64,000 nucleotides of DNA from NCBI RefSeq assembly GCF_027596085.1, contig NC_072460.1:8790231-8854230 (forward strand), written 5' to 3'. Source of the stretch: Anoplopoma fimbria (taxonomy: Eukaryota > Chordata > Actinopteri > Perciformes > Anoplopomatidae). The translations under genes and the position numbers were made by a program. The notes under the pieces were generated by a model. It had not been told where the DNA came from. It was given only the letters and a program-made list of their open reading frames with translations, and did not search any database. This document shows, piece by piece, positions 49,101-60,126 of this stretch (positions are counted from its first letter, which is position 1; each line of letters begins with the position of its first letter).

Positions 49101-49628
49101 GCTTATTTATAATACTTATTTTTGATCTTGTTTGCACTCTCCTCTATGCTGCTGTAATCCTGGAAATGTCCCCGCTGCGGGACTAATAAAGGATTATCTT
49201 ATCTTATCTTAAAATATATGTAATAATGCAGCTTAATGAGTCACCTTTCGGAGAGTCTATGGAGGTCCAAGGCGTTGGGCATTTAACCCATCACGAGACA
49301 GTGATTCAAAAACAAACTTTATTAACCCTGTAAAAGCACCCAGAACATTACCCAGACTGCAGAGCCACCGTCGCCGCTAACAGAAGGGTTACCTCTCTAT
49401 CAGCCCTTGGCCCACTCTGAATCCCATATTCTCCAGCTTGGCGATATTTCGTCCATTCTCCTGAATGAAGGGACAGAGAAGTGATGAATAACACAGGTGA
49501 CCTAATGACTGTCCCGGAGGAAACGCGCCGCGCACCGACACTCTTACCGTCTCTCCGCTCTCAGCTGACTTGTAAATGTACTGAATGACTTCGTTATGTA
49601 AAAACTGGAAAGGAGCTTCGTCTGCCAT
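46111..49628 (-). CDS. trappc6bl: Trafficking protein particle complex subunit 6B-like
   Basis: Small core subunit of TRAPP, the complex that tethers transport vesicles at the ER-Golgi boundary and acts as a Rab exchange factor. Coding exons in transcript order: 49628-49548, 49460-49393, 47775-47658, 47442-47359, 47014-46921 and 46142-46111. Phases fit at every junction and give 158 aa, the usual length for TRAPPC6B. Characteristic parts are MADEAPFQFLHNEVI, KLENMGFRVGQGLIER, DFWTCVFKKQIDNLRTNHQ, YVLQDNKFRLLSQLSAGKQY, YLAFTCGLVRG and the end CKFQIMIQKM. It is closer to TRAPPC6B than to 6A (for example LEHAPK and the exact YVLQDNKFRLL). The last exon codes for only ten residues plus the stop. 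The donor after exon 4 (AAG/GTGCTC) is weak but is required by the phase. Tail-to-tail with the guanylin gene. Confidence 0.93.
47935..48135 (+). repeat. Dispersed repeat, inverted partner of 50200-50350
   Basis: CAGCTGGTCACTG, GATGAATCCACATTTG and GTGGCAGCAGGATGGTGTAT occur in this order, and in reverse complement at 50200-50350. It lies in trappc6bl intron 2. Confidence 0.7.
49020..49215 (+). repeat. GATAA-tailed dispersed repeat, copy 4
   Basis: Forward orientation: TATGCTGCTGTAATCCTGGA, CCCCGCTGCGGGACTAATAA, AGGATTATCTTATCTTATC. The 3' TTATC repeats look like a retroelement tail. It lies in trappc6bl intron 2. Confidence 0.8.
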
Positions 49629-49938
49629 TCTTCTTCCTCTACACGCTGCGGTTCGGTCTATCGGTGTCTCTCACACTGGGGCCGGTCTCATGACGTCCGC
49701 TGGCCCGACAGCTGAGGAACAAAGACACACCTGTGAACAGGGAACCGTATTCAATAACGTTACACTAAAACACTCCACCAACGCTTTCTGCTGCTTCCTT
49801 GTTGTTCTGGTTCACCCGCCGGTGAGGGGGCAGATTAGAGGATGATTCGGCTCTACTACCGCCACCAGCTGGCCTGGAGGTCAAACAGCGGCATCAAATT
49901 AAACAGACCATGAGATACCGTTCAAAGTTCTTGAAATA

Positions 49939-50164
49939 CAGTTCCAGTCAAAAGTTTGGACACACCTTCTCATTCAACTACTTTGAATAATCTAAAATAT
50001 AAAACATATTCTGGTTTGTTGAGCATTTGTTTGTTTAACACATAATTCCATACGTGTTCCTTCATAGTTTGGATGTCTTCAATATTAATCTACAATGTAG
50101 AAAAAATAATAATAAAGAAAACCCATTGAATGAGAAGGTGTGTCCTAACTTTTGACTGGTACTG
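49939..50164. mobile_element. Tc1/mariner-type MITE (226 bp)
   Basis: TA at 49937-49938 and 50165-50166. The ends CAGTTCCAGTCAAAAGTTTG and AACTTTTGACTGGTACTG are inverted repeats, followed inwards by GGACACACCTTCTCATTCA and its reverse partner. This is a widespread fish MITE type. It lies about 310 bp upstream of the trappc6bl start codon. Confidence 0.88.
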
Positions 50165-50199
50165 TAGCTAGTAAGTGGAACTTGCAAAGATTTTCTTTT

Positions 50200-50350
50200 T
50201 TGGTTGAATCAGAAAACTGTTCCTTTATTGCCATAAATACAAAGAGTTTATTTTGACTCAATCCTACATACGCCATCCTGCTGCCGCATACCAATGCAAA
50301 ATGTGGATTAATTCCAGCTGATGCATTCTTCAATTGTTTGAGTAACGTCT
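50200..50350 (-). repeat. Dispersed repeat, inverted partner of 47935-48135
   Basis: The reverse complement reads CAGCTGGTCACTG, TTAATCCACATTTTGC and GCGGCAGCAGGATGGCGTAT, as at 47935-48135. Confidence 0.7.
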
Positions 50351-50715
50351 GATACAAATTACAGTGACCAGCTGCTTTAGGAAATGGCTGAGCCTTTTTA
50401 TTGATTTTTAGCTGAGAGCTCAGAAAGGTTTTAGTCTTTTCATGGGAATTGTTGCCTTTAAGAAAAATATAGTATATCAAATAGCTGATAGATTAAAGAC
50501 ATTTGCATAATAGTTTGTTGTAACTCTATAAACCGCACCTTCAATGGCACCAATATATGTTTCAGTATCACATATCGTGTCATAGAACATATGATAATGA
50601 TATGCAGTTGCCTTTGAACTTTCTTGATTCTGGGAAAAGAAAAAAGCGGGTTCAGAGGGTAAATTAACCATTTTCAAATTGTATTTGTAAAAGTCAGGAT
50701 CATAGATCTAAAAAG

Positions 50716-50780
50716 GAAAAAAACCAAATGACAAAGTGTAGGAGTACTGAAAAAAACCAAATGACAAAGTGTAGGAGTAC
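50716..50780 (+). repeat. Perfect tandem duplication of about 33 bp
   Basis: GAAAAAAACCAAATGACAAA followed by GTGTAGGAGTAC occurs twice head to tail (50716-50748, 50749-50780). It is about 380 bp downstream of the foxp3 stop codon. Confidence 0.92.
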
Positions 50781-50935
50781 GTTCTCTGTTCAGCACACAG
50801 ATGGCTTGTGTGAGATGATGTGAACATATTGACAAGAGATGTCTGATCTCTGACCTAATGACTGACGGAAACTATCAGTACATGAGTGTTTACTGAAGAC
50901 AAAAAACCCACAAATGTTAGCTTCATTTATTTTTC

Positions 50936-50941
50936 CAACAA
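50936..50941 (-). terminator. foxp3: Possible foxp3 polyadenylation signal
   Basis: AATAAA on the minus strand, 220 nt after the foxp3 stop codon. It would give a short 3' UTR. Confidence 0.45.
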
Positions 50942-51160
50942 TTCTTTTGGAATTAGAAATCAGTGAATACAGAAACTGCTGTCATGTATGTGTACAAAAC
51001 ATCTTGATGTGACTTCACCGAAGTGTTTAACAAGGCATTTGAAAATGGTACAAAACAAAAACATGCATTTTAACAGTTCTTCATCTGTACACCTCTGCAT
51101 GTGAATGTGACTCCAGCTCCTGGACGAAAGCAGCAGCTCAGTGCTTCCACCTGCTGGTGC

Positions 51161-54100
51161 TCAGGGGTCCTCTGGACAGTAACGGGAGTAGGGGGTGAGC
51201 CACTTCACAGGACAGTCCCTGAAAACACACACACACACTTACTGTGATACACACACGTGCACAGTGCACTGGCTAACTGCGCTCTTACTATAGCCACTGT
51301 TTTGGTTTCTATCTATGGGCAGACATTTGATGTTGGATAAGAATTTGCTGAGTCGGAAGTGGAATTGAATTTCAAATTTCTTTTTAACCTCGACCTTTGC
51401 TTCCCTACATTCTCCTTTCCTTTTCTACAAACTCTTCCCCTTCCCTATATTGCCTTTCCTACCTCTTCCTTGTCTTTGCAACTTGGACATTCACTTTAGT
51501 GCCTTCCTCTTGCTTTGGCTTAAGAAACAGCAGTGAACCAAATTCAGCACTTCCAGTCCCAAATGTCTGCCCATGAACAGCACTAGACTCCGGGCTGAAT
51601 TCTGAATGCAGAGCAGGTCCCAAGAGTTTTTGTTTTTGTTTTTTTTACCTGTGGTACTTCTGTCCCTTCCTCCTCTGGTACTCTGTTTCATCCACCGTCC
51701 AAACAGCTCCCTTTCCTCCCTCCACCCGCACAAAGCACTTGTGTAGGCTGAGGTTGTGCCGCACTGCATTCTGGTTAGAACAGGGACATATTATTGACAA
51801 TAGATGGAAACATTTTTGTCGTTGTTATCACTAAACACAGCTTTTAACAATGTAGCAAAATTAAGTCTATATGTCTTCTAAACCCCATAGCGTCTTGTCA
51901 GGTTAACCATGATGCTGTGTTCAAGTCAAGTAGGAGTTACTGTGATACCTGCTGCTGACTTGTCGTATTTATGACTGAAAATCTTCAATTTATCTGACTC
52001 AGCCAGAGTAAACCCAAATTTAATTTAATTTAGGCTTCATCTGCACTCATGACCATTTATCTGTTGATAATTGTAATGGATGTAAATAGGTAGCTTGCTG
52101 TCTATGTAGCAAGATGACGAGCCCATTCTTAACCCTGCCTACAGAGCTCTGATTGGTCAACTGTTTGCCTGAGCTGAGGAACATCCAGCAAAGATTTTAC
52201 AAATGTGTTTCATATCAGCCTATTTTCATGCTTGCAGCAAACACCATGCCAAGTGGTTAACATCGTGAAAACATTGGTTAGGTTTAGGCAACATAACTAC
52301 TTGGTTACGGTTAGTAAAATGATCATGGTTTGTATTACATTACATTACATTACATTACAGTCATTTAGCAGACGCTTTTATCCAAAGCGACTTACAGGAA
52401 GTGTATTCAACATAGGTATTCAGAAAAATACCACAACAATGTAACGTAACAACTGTAACAAAGTTACTTGAACTTGAACATGTTACAATTGAAGAAAGAA
52501 TAAAAAGAAAGTTGCTAACACAAGCAAGAAATATTAACCTAATATAGTTTAAAATATTCCCAATGTGACTTGGCCCTAAGAAAAAACAGTGCAGTTGCAT
52601 TCTAGTGTACATGGATGATTTAGCAAGTTACATTTGCCGTAAGACTCCAACAGTGTAATGCAAATCATTTCATCAGGTGTCAGAGTGAAATGTGTAATCT
52701 GAGTAGTTCAAACCTTCCAGGTAGCAGTGTTGTGTCTGAAGTAGAAGAACATGGTAGTGAACCAGTTGTAAATCTCATTCAGAGAGCGCTGTTTATCTGG
52801 GGACTCCAGGATAGACTGCAAACAGTCAGACACAGTCTTTTTGTACTGATTAGGTTATAACATGTTCAAAACAACAACCCTCTGGAACCATATCTTATTC
52901 ACTTCTTCAGCTGTGGAGCAAACTTAACAGGGACAGAGTTTAGCATTTAAGGCGATCTTCCAGAAATGGAATATAATATTATTATGTTTCTTTTGTAGAA
53001 TCACCTGAAAATATGAATCCTTTTCATTACTTTAGAATGAGCTGTTTATATGTACAATGGTTCACAGGGCTCTAGATAGTGTTTTTGTGTTTTAACATTG
53101 GCTACCTTAGTTCTCCTACACACTTGACACAGAAGAAGTTTCAGTTGGTTTCAGACTGCACCCTCACCACTAGATGCCATCAGATCCTACACACTGGACC
53201 TTTAAACTTAATTTTTGAAAGGTAAATCCAGCCATGTATCTGAATATTTTTAAAGATGTTACAGTGAAAGATCTAAAAAGTAACCTTACAATTTACTTTA
53301 AAACACACCGAAAGAGTATAAAGTGTGCTCTATGAAATCACCACTGTTTGCCAAAGCACTAGGGTCACAGAAAGACCAGCTTCTCAAATATAAGAACATC
53401 TTAAATAGAAACTCACCCATCTTATCAAGTAGGCGTAGGTGTACGGAGGCCTGATGTTGTTGTATTTGTAACATTCAATACTGGGGACCAAATCTGTTCA
53501 ACAACAATGATGATATTTCATCAATTCATGTCATCAAACACATGTAATTAAGATCATGTTATTGTTCTTCCGATCATCTGAGCTACCTTTGTGTAAATAC
53601 CACAGGTTGTTGGTGGGAAACTTTAGTGTAGTCGCATTTGATTGAAAAGCAGCAAATAAAGCTGCACGATGTTCAGGGATAGTTTGAAACTGAAAATTTG
53701 GATAAAAATTACGCTACAAACAATATATTCCAATTTAAAGATTGAGATGACAAATCATTGGAGTACTGTAGCTACAAATCCCATGGATTTATTTTTGATT
53801 GTAATGAAATGTAAAATCTCACTACAGTTTTAGGGATTATTACTGTTTTATAAATTAATTGTTTGGTAATCAATATGATTCTCAATTAATGTGATTGCTT
53901 TATATGATGAATAACATAATATAGTTCTTACAAATACAATGTCATGTGTTCAAAGCCAAAAAACAAATTAAATTCTAATATTATAATAATTCAAATTATT
54001 TTAACAGTTTTGAGTTTTTATTTTTCAGACTGCTTTCTCAAATGATCAGATCATTTATAAGAAGTTATATAAGGCATGTTGTCAGATAAATTAGGTAAGA

Positions 54101-57100
54101 GTGACGTTGAAAGGTAAAGAACAACGAAAGTCCTGAAAGATTATATTGTTTTATCTTATGTACTCAATATATGAACTGGCTCTATTATCCTGAACAAGAT
54201 GAAACACATATTATCTCCTGAGACTTTGAGGGTTTCAGAGAAAGAAGAACTAGTACATATAAATATTAAATTCTGACATTAATTTGACAAGTCAAAAATA
54301 GTGTGTTACCTGGCAGAAGGTGGGCAGAACCAGCAGCCATGCTGTAGCCATGCTGGGACAACTCCTCCAGATGTTTAAATCCCCATTGTTGCACTCTGTC
54401 TCCATCTTTTCCCTGAGGCTGGGGCAGGAACAGAGGGAGGCTGTACGGCCACTCAGAAGCTGCCTTCAGCATGCAATGATGGAGGTGGACGAGAACAATT
54501 TTGTTTGCTTTCTTTCAAGGTAGAAGTTCATTCAAGAATTTGACTAAATATTCAAAACTTCAAGCTACGCTAACCCTTCTTTTATCAGGCAAAAAAAAAC
54601 TGTGAAAGCCAATAGTGTTTGGAACAAACATACCAAATCAGTGTGTTTGTGTTCAGAGAGGTGCAGATGAAGTTGCATTGCAATGAGTTTCTGTTTTTCC
54701 AGGATGAGCTGAAAGAAGAGAATGCCATGGTTAAATTTACATCAAATTGTGCTTAAATAAGTGATTTTATGACTCGAGACTCTGAGAGTTTGTTAGTCAT
54801 TAAATAAGTGTGAGACATGAGTCATCGTGTTTGACATCTGCTCTGAGTGAAGAAGTCCTAGCGGAACCGGAGACTCAGGAATTCTACAAGAGAGATGTAA
54901 CTTCAACTTTCCTAAACCATCACAAGTCTATATAATAACACATATATTCATAGAGATATTAGGGTATGTTGTGTCTGTCTAGCCAAACGGTTACTGTGCT
55001 GCTAACGTAGCAGCTAGGGGACTCATGCTAAACCAAGCTGTGGCCGTGCTTTGCTTGTGATTGGCTTTGGCGGGTGTGTGGGCCGGACTTCAGCTCCACC
55101 CTCCCACCACCTTCCTCGCAAACTCTAGCTCCTAAAGGAGTATTTTGGCTTCACTTTTGTTATTTGGGAGGAAGTGCAGACACGCTGCTCATTAAAAACA
55201 GTTTATGCTATTGACTGGAGTATTTATTAAATGTACGGTGACCTATGTATGCTTAAGTTAAGGTTAAAGTCAGGTAACTAAATCATAGTAAGAGACAGGA
55301 TGTAACTGGACCTCCACACCCTACTGTACTTAATGAAATTCACAGTATTTCCTGCAGTCACTAATGCAGAATCGTTGCACGTGGATGTCAGCAGACAGTG
55401 TTGACATACAGCTTTAAATTGTAAACATTTTTATGAACCGTACTAACAACTATTGCTATTGCCATTAGTCTCTTTGTATTCATTTAGCAGTTGTACAGAC
55501 ATTAAATAGCCCTGTGTAAAAATGTTTTCATCTGAGACAAGAGTTTACAAGTTTGATTATTTCACAGGCAATCAGCAAATCAGCTGCAATCATGTTATTT
55601 GTTGTTCAAAATCTGTAGAAATACAGTATTCATGTTACAAAGATTCGATTTTGATTGGCCAATGCAGCGCTCAACTTTTTTGCCGGATGACTCTTAGTTG
55701 CATTGCTAAAGTCAACCTGAACCAATTCATTTCATAAGCATATTCATGATGTAGGTGTAGACTTTCTAGGTTTCTGTAGTTCCCACCTGACTTTCCATGC
55801 ACTGAACAATATCTTGCTGGACCTTCCACTGAGCAATGCTCCTATCACCATGACTGTGTTCAGAATGGAGATGCCTAGAAAACATAACAGGACAAGGTTA
55901 ATGGTCCAATGTTTGCAGGAAATACATTTGTTTGCCATAAAACCAAAAATCAGTTGAGAAACTAGAATATATTAGTGTTAGTACAGAGACAGGTCTGATG
56001 ATGTGTTTAAGTTTTGTGTGTCTCCTTACCTTAACCAGAACTCAGATGTAGCCCCGACCCTAACTAGTCATCTCTGCTTTGCCTTAACCTGATGTTAACT
56101 CAAATCAAGTCTTAACTCTTTTCTCTTTACCAGAGACACTAACTGTAGAAGGATGGACTGAAGTTTAGTTCCCTCTGCCATATTGGTTCTGAACTCCATA
56201 GTCTGCTAATGTATTCATCTTTTTTGTCTGCATTTATGTCTGTGACGGAACTGCATATTTAATGTGTTTTTTTTAGTTTATGTTGTGTTCAATGTATCTA
56301 TGTTTTGGAGGTACACAATATACACACTCTGTAAAACATAAATCACCACAGAGGATAGCAATATAGGAAAAACTTGAAGGTCTTTAGCAAACCGGCACTT
56401 ATATAATGTTGATAAAGCCATATATTAAAATCATATTGCTTGTAAACTTTTCAGACTGTGTTATTAACAATAACAAAGAAACAAAATGTTTAGTTTTATC
56501 ATTTTTGATAATTCTACAATCATTTAAAGATTTGTTAGATTTTTTCCCCCCTATTTCATTTATGTATTTTGGGTAGTCTTATTCATGGTATACAGACAGA
56601 GCTAAAACATGACAACCTCACATGACTTCTGAGTTTCTATGTGCAGTTACTGGGCCCTCACAATGACTTAACAACCTTTCCAATGAAGCCAAGCTTGGTA
56701 CAAACACTGGGAGCAAGTGGAAATACTGGCCTCGTTCCCTTAAAACTAAAAAAAAGCCTCCTAACCACATGCCATCTAAAATGTTCTGTGCTCATAGTGT
56801 CCTCAGTGAGTGGTGCTGCCAGGATGGAGTACTGGACTCAGTACTGTCAATCTTACTCTGGGTAAAATGGAGCAGCACATGAGCTGATACATTTCTTTTA
56901 AAGAGCCAAATAATGATTGTTAGGTAATTGTTACATTACATCACTGATATCAACTTAATCTGTACCTCCAGAATGTTGAAAAATACCATTCCCAAAAATG
57001 CTCCAGTATTTCAAAGAGGAGTATCTGCATGAATGTAGTATACAGCATTTGACTTACTTTAAGAAACTAGGGAAATCTTCAGACATCACGTCACAGCCAG

Positions 57101-60100
57101 GCCAGCGACAGAGGCCACTGACAAACAGGGCACTGGTCTCCTCAGGGATGCTGACGGGAACAGAAATGTCTCAGTGATACCATCTGCTAGTGCACGTTCA
57201 GACTTGTGAGGTACAAGGGAAGACTTTTGGAAAAAGAGCTATGCCAAAAGTTGGAAAATGTTTGTACAGTGAAAAAAAGCTCCTTGTTTATAGCTCCAAT
57301 ATATTTTACCCTCTGCAGCAAAAATGTCACACATTTTCTGCCACAGAACCAACTCAATCCCGAGGTCACCAAAGTGGGCACATTGAGATTCCATCCAAAC
57401 AGAATCAGTGAAAAGCCTGAACCTTGATGTGGCCCAATGCCCACTGAGATGGTGTTTGACTTCTTGATGAGATTGCGGTGATAGCAATACCCTCTCCCTT
57501 ACCACATGCCCTATCCCTTTCTCTACAAGTCCACAACACATTTGTAAACTGGATGACAAAACTCCCATGACTCATCCAGCTGGTCAACTGTTCCATCATC
57601 ACAACAGAATATGTATGAATTACCCTCGCTAAATAATGGAACTTTAATTATATATGATAAAAATATATATTTTGGTTTTCATCACAGCATACTCTAAGCC
57701 AACCCATTAATTATAGATGGCAACTGAGTCATTTGCATAATTTGTCATTCAGTGTAAATGTAAGAAAGTCACCCATCATGAAGCCTGTCCTGGATGGAGC
57801 TCTGCTTTCGGCCGTATCTCCTCAAGGGGAGGAGAAGATGACTTTGCTTGGAAGAGGAGCCCATGTGTGGTGAAGATGACTGGGGTAAACAGACAGCTTT
57901 CACCTCTTCCTTGCAAATGGAGACGGCTGCACTATTTTCTGGATGCACTAGGGGAAGAAGCATTAAAGGTAGGCTTTTGATAAAAGAATAATACTGCCAC
58001 TGTTGATGCTGATAATTGTCTTAAATCCATATTCAGTTGACTTATTCAGATAAGAAAACTGATGAAAAATAATGTTGCCGGTGTGGAGCTTAGGACCTTG
58101 AAGTGTCTGCATACCGTGTAGTCGTGTAATAGGTGTTTGTGTGATCTGACGCAGCACTGATGGTCTTTGCTGCTTCTGCCTTATGCCTTCCAAATTGGAA
58201 GACTGGAAGGAAAAAACACCAGTGTCAACATTTGGATGAAGTGAAAATAAAAAAATATATATATTAATTCGGGCTCATACAAGAACATGATTGTACTTTT
58301 ATCCAAGCTCTCTTAGCTTGACAAACTTGTCATAGCTGGCTCACTTCTGATGAATATCCCTGATGGTCATGAGAAGCAACGTGCTTGTGAGATTTCATCA
58401 TTAGCATAATCCAGGCCCCGCTTATAGTTAGGGCTGGTTCAGGTTCGCCTTGGTCCAGCCCCTAGATATGCTGCTATATGCCTAGACAGCCGGGGACTAC
58501 CTAGGATACGCTGAGCTCCTCTCTCCTCTTCTCTCCCTCCTTCTTTATGTATTAATCTCCTATTTAAGCACATGACTGATTTTGCTTCTTCCCCGGAGTT
58601 CTTGTGCTTTCTCACCTCGCAGGTTCCCAGGAATCGGGGTTATATTTGGACTGTCATCGTGCCACCTACTGAGGCCCTGCTGACACCCACTACTACTACC
58701 ACTATCATTATTAGTCACATTACTATTACTATTACCTGTACCATTAAGCATTTTAGCTTTACTTCCACCCTGAAGCCCTTTTGCTTTCTCGCTATGCAGT
58801 TTTCCATGAATCGTTGTGGTACCTGGACCGTAGTCGTGCCTCCTGCTGTGAGCCGACTGACACCCACTGCTACTTCGATTATTATTATTAATCACATTAC
58901 TATCCCTATTTTCATAACTATAATTCTACTGTAATAATTGCTGCTGTTATTATAAGTAGTCTTATTATATGAATCATTTATGTCATATACATTGAATGTG
59001 TTCTATCTCTGTTATGCTGTTCATTCTGTACACATGACATCTATTGCATTCTGTCCATCCTGGGAGAAGGATCCCTCCTCTGTCGTTCTCCCATAGGTTT
59101 CTTCCTTTTTTCTCCCTGTTAAAGGGGTTTTTTAGGGGAGTTTTTCCTGTGCCGATGTGAGGGAAGGACAGAGGATGTCGCATGTGCACAGATTGTAAAG
59201 CCCTCTGAGGCAAATTTGTAATTTGTGATTCTGGGCTATACAAAATAAACTGAATTGAATTGAATTGAATTGAATCTGTTAAACTCTGGCAGCCCTAGAC
59301 CTAAAAATTTCAGAGACAATTATCCCATAGATTCCTGGACAATTATGCTGAATGTCTTTGCCTAATTATTGACTTCAACTATAACTATAAATTTGAGGAA
59401 AATACACTAACATACACCATTGATGATACAATTTAAAATGATTTACTCAGGCCGTCTGCAGGTTTACTGGGTGTTTTACCTAAAAACACATAGTTTGGAC
59501 AACATACAATTGGTTCTGAAATCAGAGGAGATCATGTTTTTAAAAAAGTACAACAACGATTTGACATGAATTTAGATGCTAAATAACGTGTCTCTAAAGC
59601 TAATATGAGATGCGATGCAATGCGATTTTAAATCAAATGAGTTTGTGTATTCGCCCCCCTGGAGAGAATTAGGTAGAATATCTGTGCTTGACTCGAGCAA
59701 CAGGTCTAAATCAATATTGTTTATACCCTAAAGAAAGAACTTGTGGTTGTGGAGAGCTGTACAAAGTCAAAATATGAACTAGAAAAATGTAATGCATCCT
59801 TTTACAGCTGAGACGAGTTAGTTGTCAGTCAACAACCACTATGTTCTTAGAATTTTCTAGAAAGTACTTTATTGTGCTTTAATGTGTCTTTCATGAAGGA
59901 GAATTATGTCTTCTTCAACAAATGATCTGTGAAGTGTGTTGCATGATGTTGTATTTGTTGCATACCTGACTTCCTGAGGGGTCCCTGGTCTGACGAGGAG
60001 GAGGCGGAGGAGGAGAAGGAGGTGGTGCAGGGCGTTGCTCCTTCAGCTGTTTAATCTTGTCATGTTGTGGTTGAGCTTGGCCACGTCTCTCACAGGAAGT

Positions 60101-60109
60101 CTCTGGCAT
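51161..60109 (-). CDS. foxp3: Forkhead box P3 transcription factor, complete
   Basis: Nuclear transcription factor that specifies regulatory T cells. Eleven coding exons: 60109-59966, 58202-58115, 57947-57773, 57150-57058, 55874-55787, 54708-54634, 54511-54310, 53493-53417, 52815-52714, 51770-51649 and 51218-51161. Phase is kept throughout, giving 407 aa; human FOXP3 has 431 aa and also eleven coding exons. Domains in order: Pro-rich N-terminus, C2H2 zinc finger (C150, C155, H168, H173), leucine zipper about 180-221, linker, forkhead 303-388. LIRW at 311-314 is the FOXP3 form; other FOXP proteins have LIRQ. Some donors are weak (GTGACT after exon 3, GTTTGA after exon 9), and the exon 7 acceptor (TACCTTGAAAG) lacks a strong pyrimidine tract. 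Upstream noncoding exons were not found. Fish paralogue a or b not decided. Confidence 0.93.
51649..51770 (-). CDS. foxp3: foxp3 forkhead recognition-helix exon
   Basis: Encodes [20 protein letters not shown] and [20 protein letters not shown]. This is helix 3 and wing 1 of the forkhead domain; N and H of the RHNLSLH motif contact DNA bases. Preceded in phase by [18 protein letters not shown] from exon 52815-52714. Confidence 0.94.
52335..52470 (-). mobile_element. 3' tail of an L2-like LINE, in a foxp3 intron
   Basis: ACATTACATTACATTACAGTC, then AGACGCTTTTATCCAAAGCG and ACTTACAGGAAGTGTATTCA, is the reverse complement of the L2-like 3' end at 36380-36470, including its unit-length TGTAA tail. 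Confidence 0.85.
53075..53208 (-). repeat. Dispersed fish repeat (GTGTAGGATTTAGTG family), copy 2
   Basis: The reverse complement reads CAGTGTGTAGGATCTGATGG, ATCTAGTGGTGAGGGTGCAG and GTGTAGGAGAACTAAGGTAG. It lies in the foxp3 intron between forkhead exons. Confidence 0.7.
54634..54708 (-). CDS. foxp3: foxp3 leucine-zipper exon
   Basis: Encodes [17 protein letters not shown] and SEHKHTDL, continuing the coiled coil [17 protein letters not shown] of the preceding exon. FOXP proteins dimerise through this segment; Leu and Ile/Val keep the heptad spacing. Confidence 0.9.
57058..57150 (-). CDS. foxp3: foxp3 zinc-finger exon
   Basis: Encodes [19 protein letters not shown] and PSFLK; the two zinc-binding Cys are here, and the two His (HLHSEH) come from the next exon at 55874-55787. 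CRWPGC closely matches the CKWPGC-type start of FOXP zinc fingers. Confidence 0.9.
58670..59277 (+). mobile_element. 3' end of a retroelement with a TTGAA tail, copy 2, in foxp3 intron 1
   Basis: Matches 21830-22292 in order: ATTATTAGTCACATTACTAT, CCTGGGAGAAGGATCCCTCC, TTTTTTAGGGGAGTTTTTCC, GGCTATACAAAATAAACTGA, then five ATTGA/TTGAA units. It is longer at the 5' side than copy 1. Confidence 0.75.
59966..60109 (-). CDS. foxp3: foxp3 first coding exon
   Basis: The exon begins at 60111 after CACTGCAG, so the start codon lies two bases in. It encodes [19 protein letters not shown], then a proline run ([10 protein letters not shown]) and ends DPSGSQ before GTATGC. The upstream acceptor shows that at least one noncoding exon lies further right. 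Confidence 0.85.
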
Positions 60110-60126
60110 CTCTGCAGTGACAAGAG

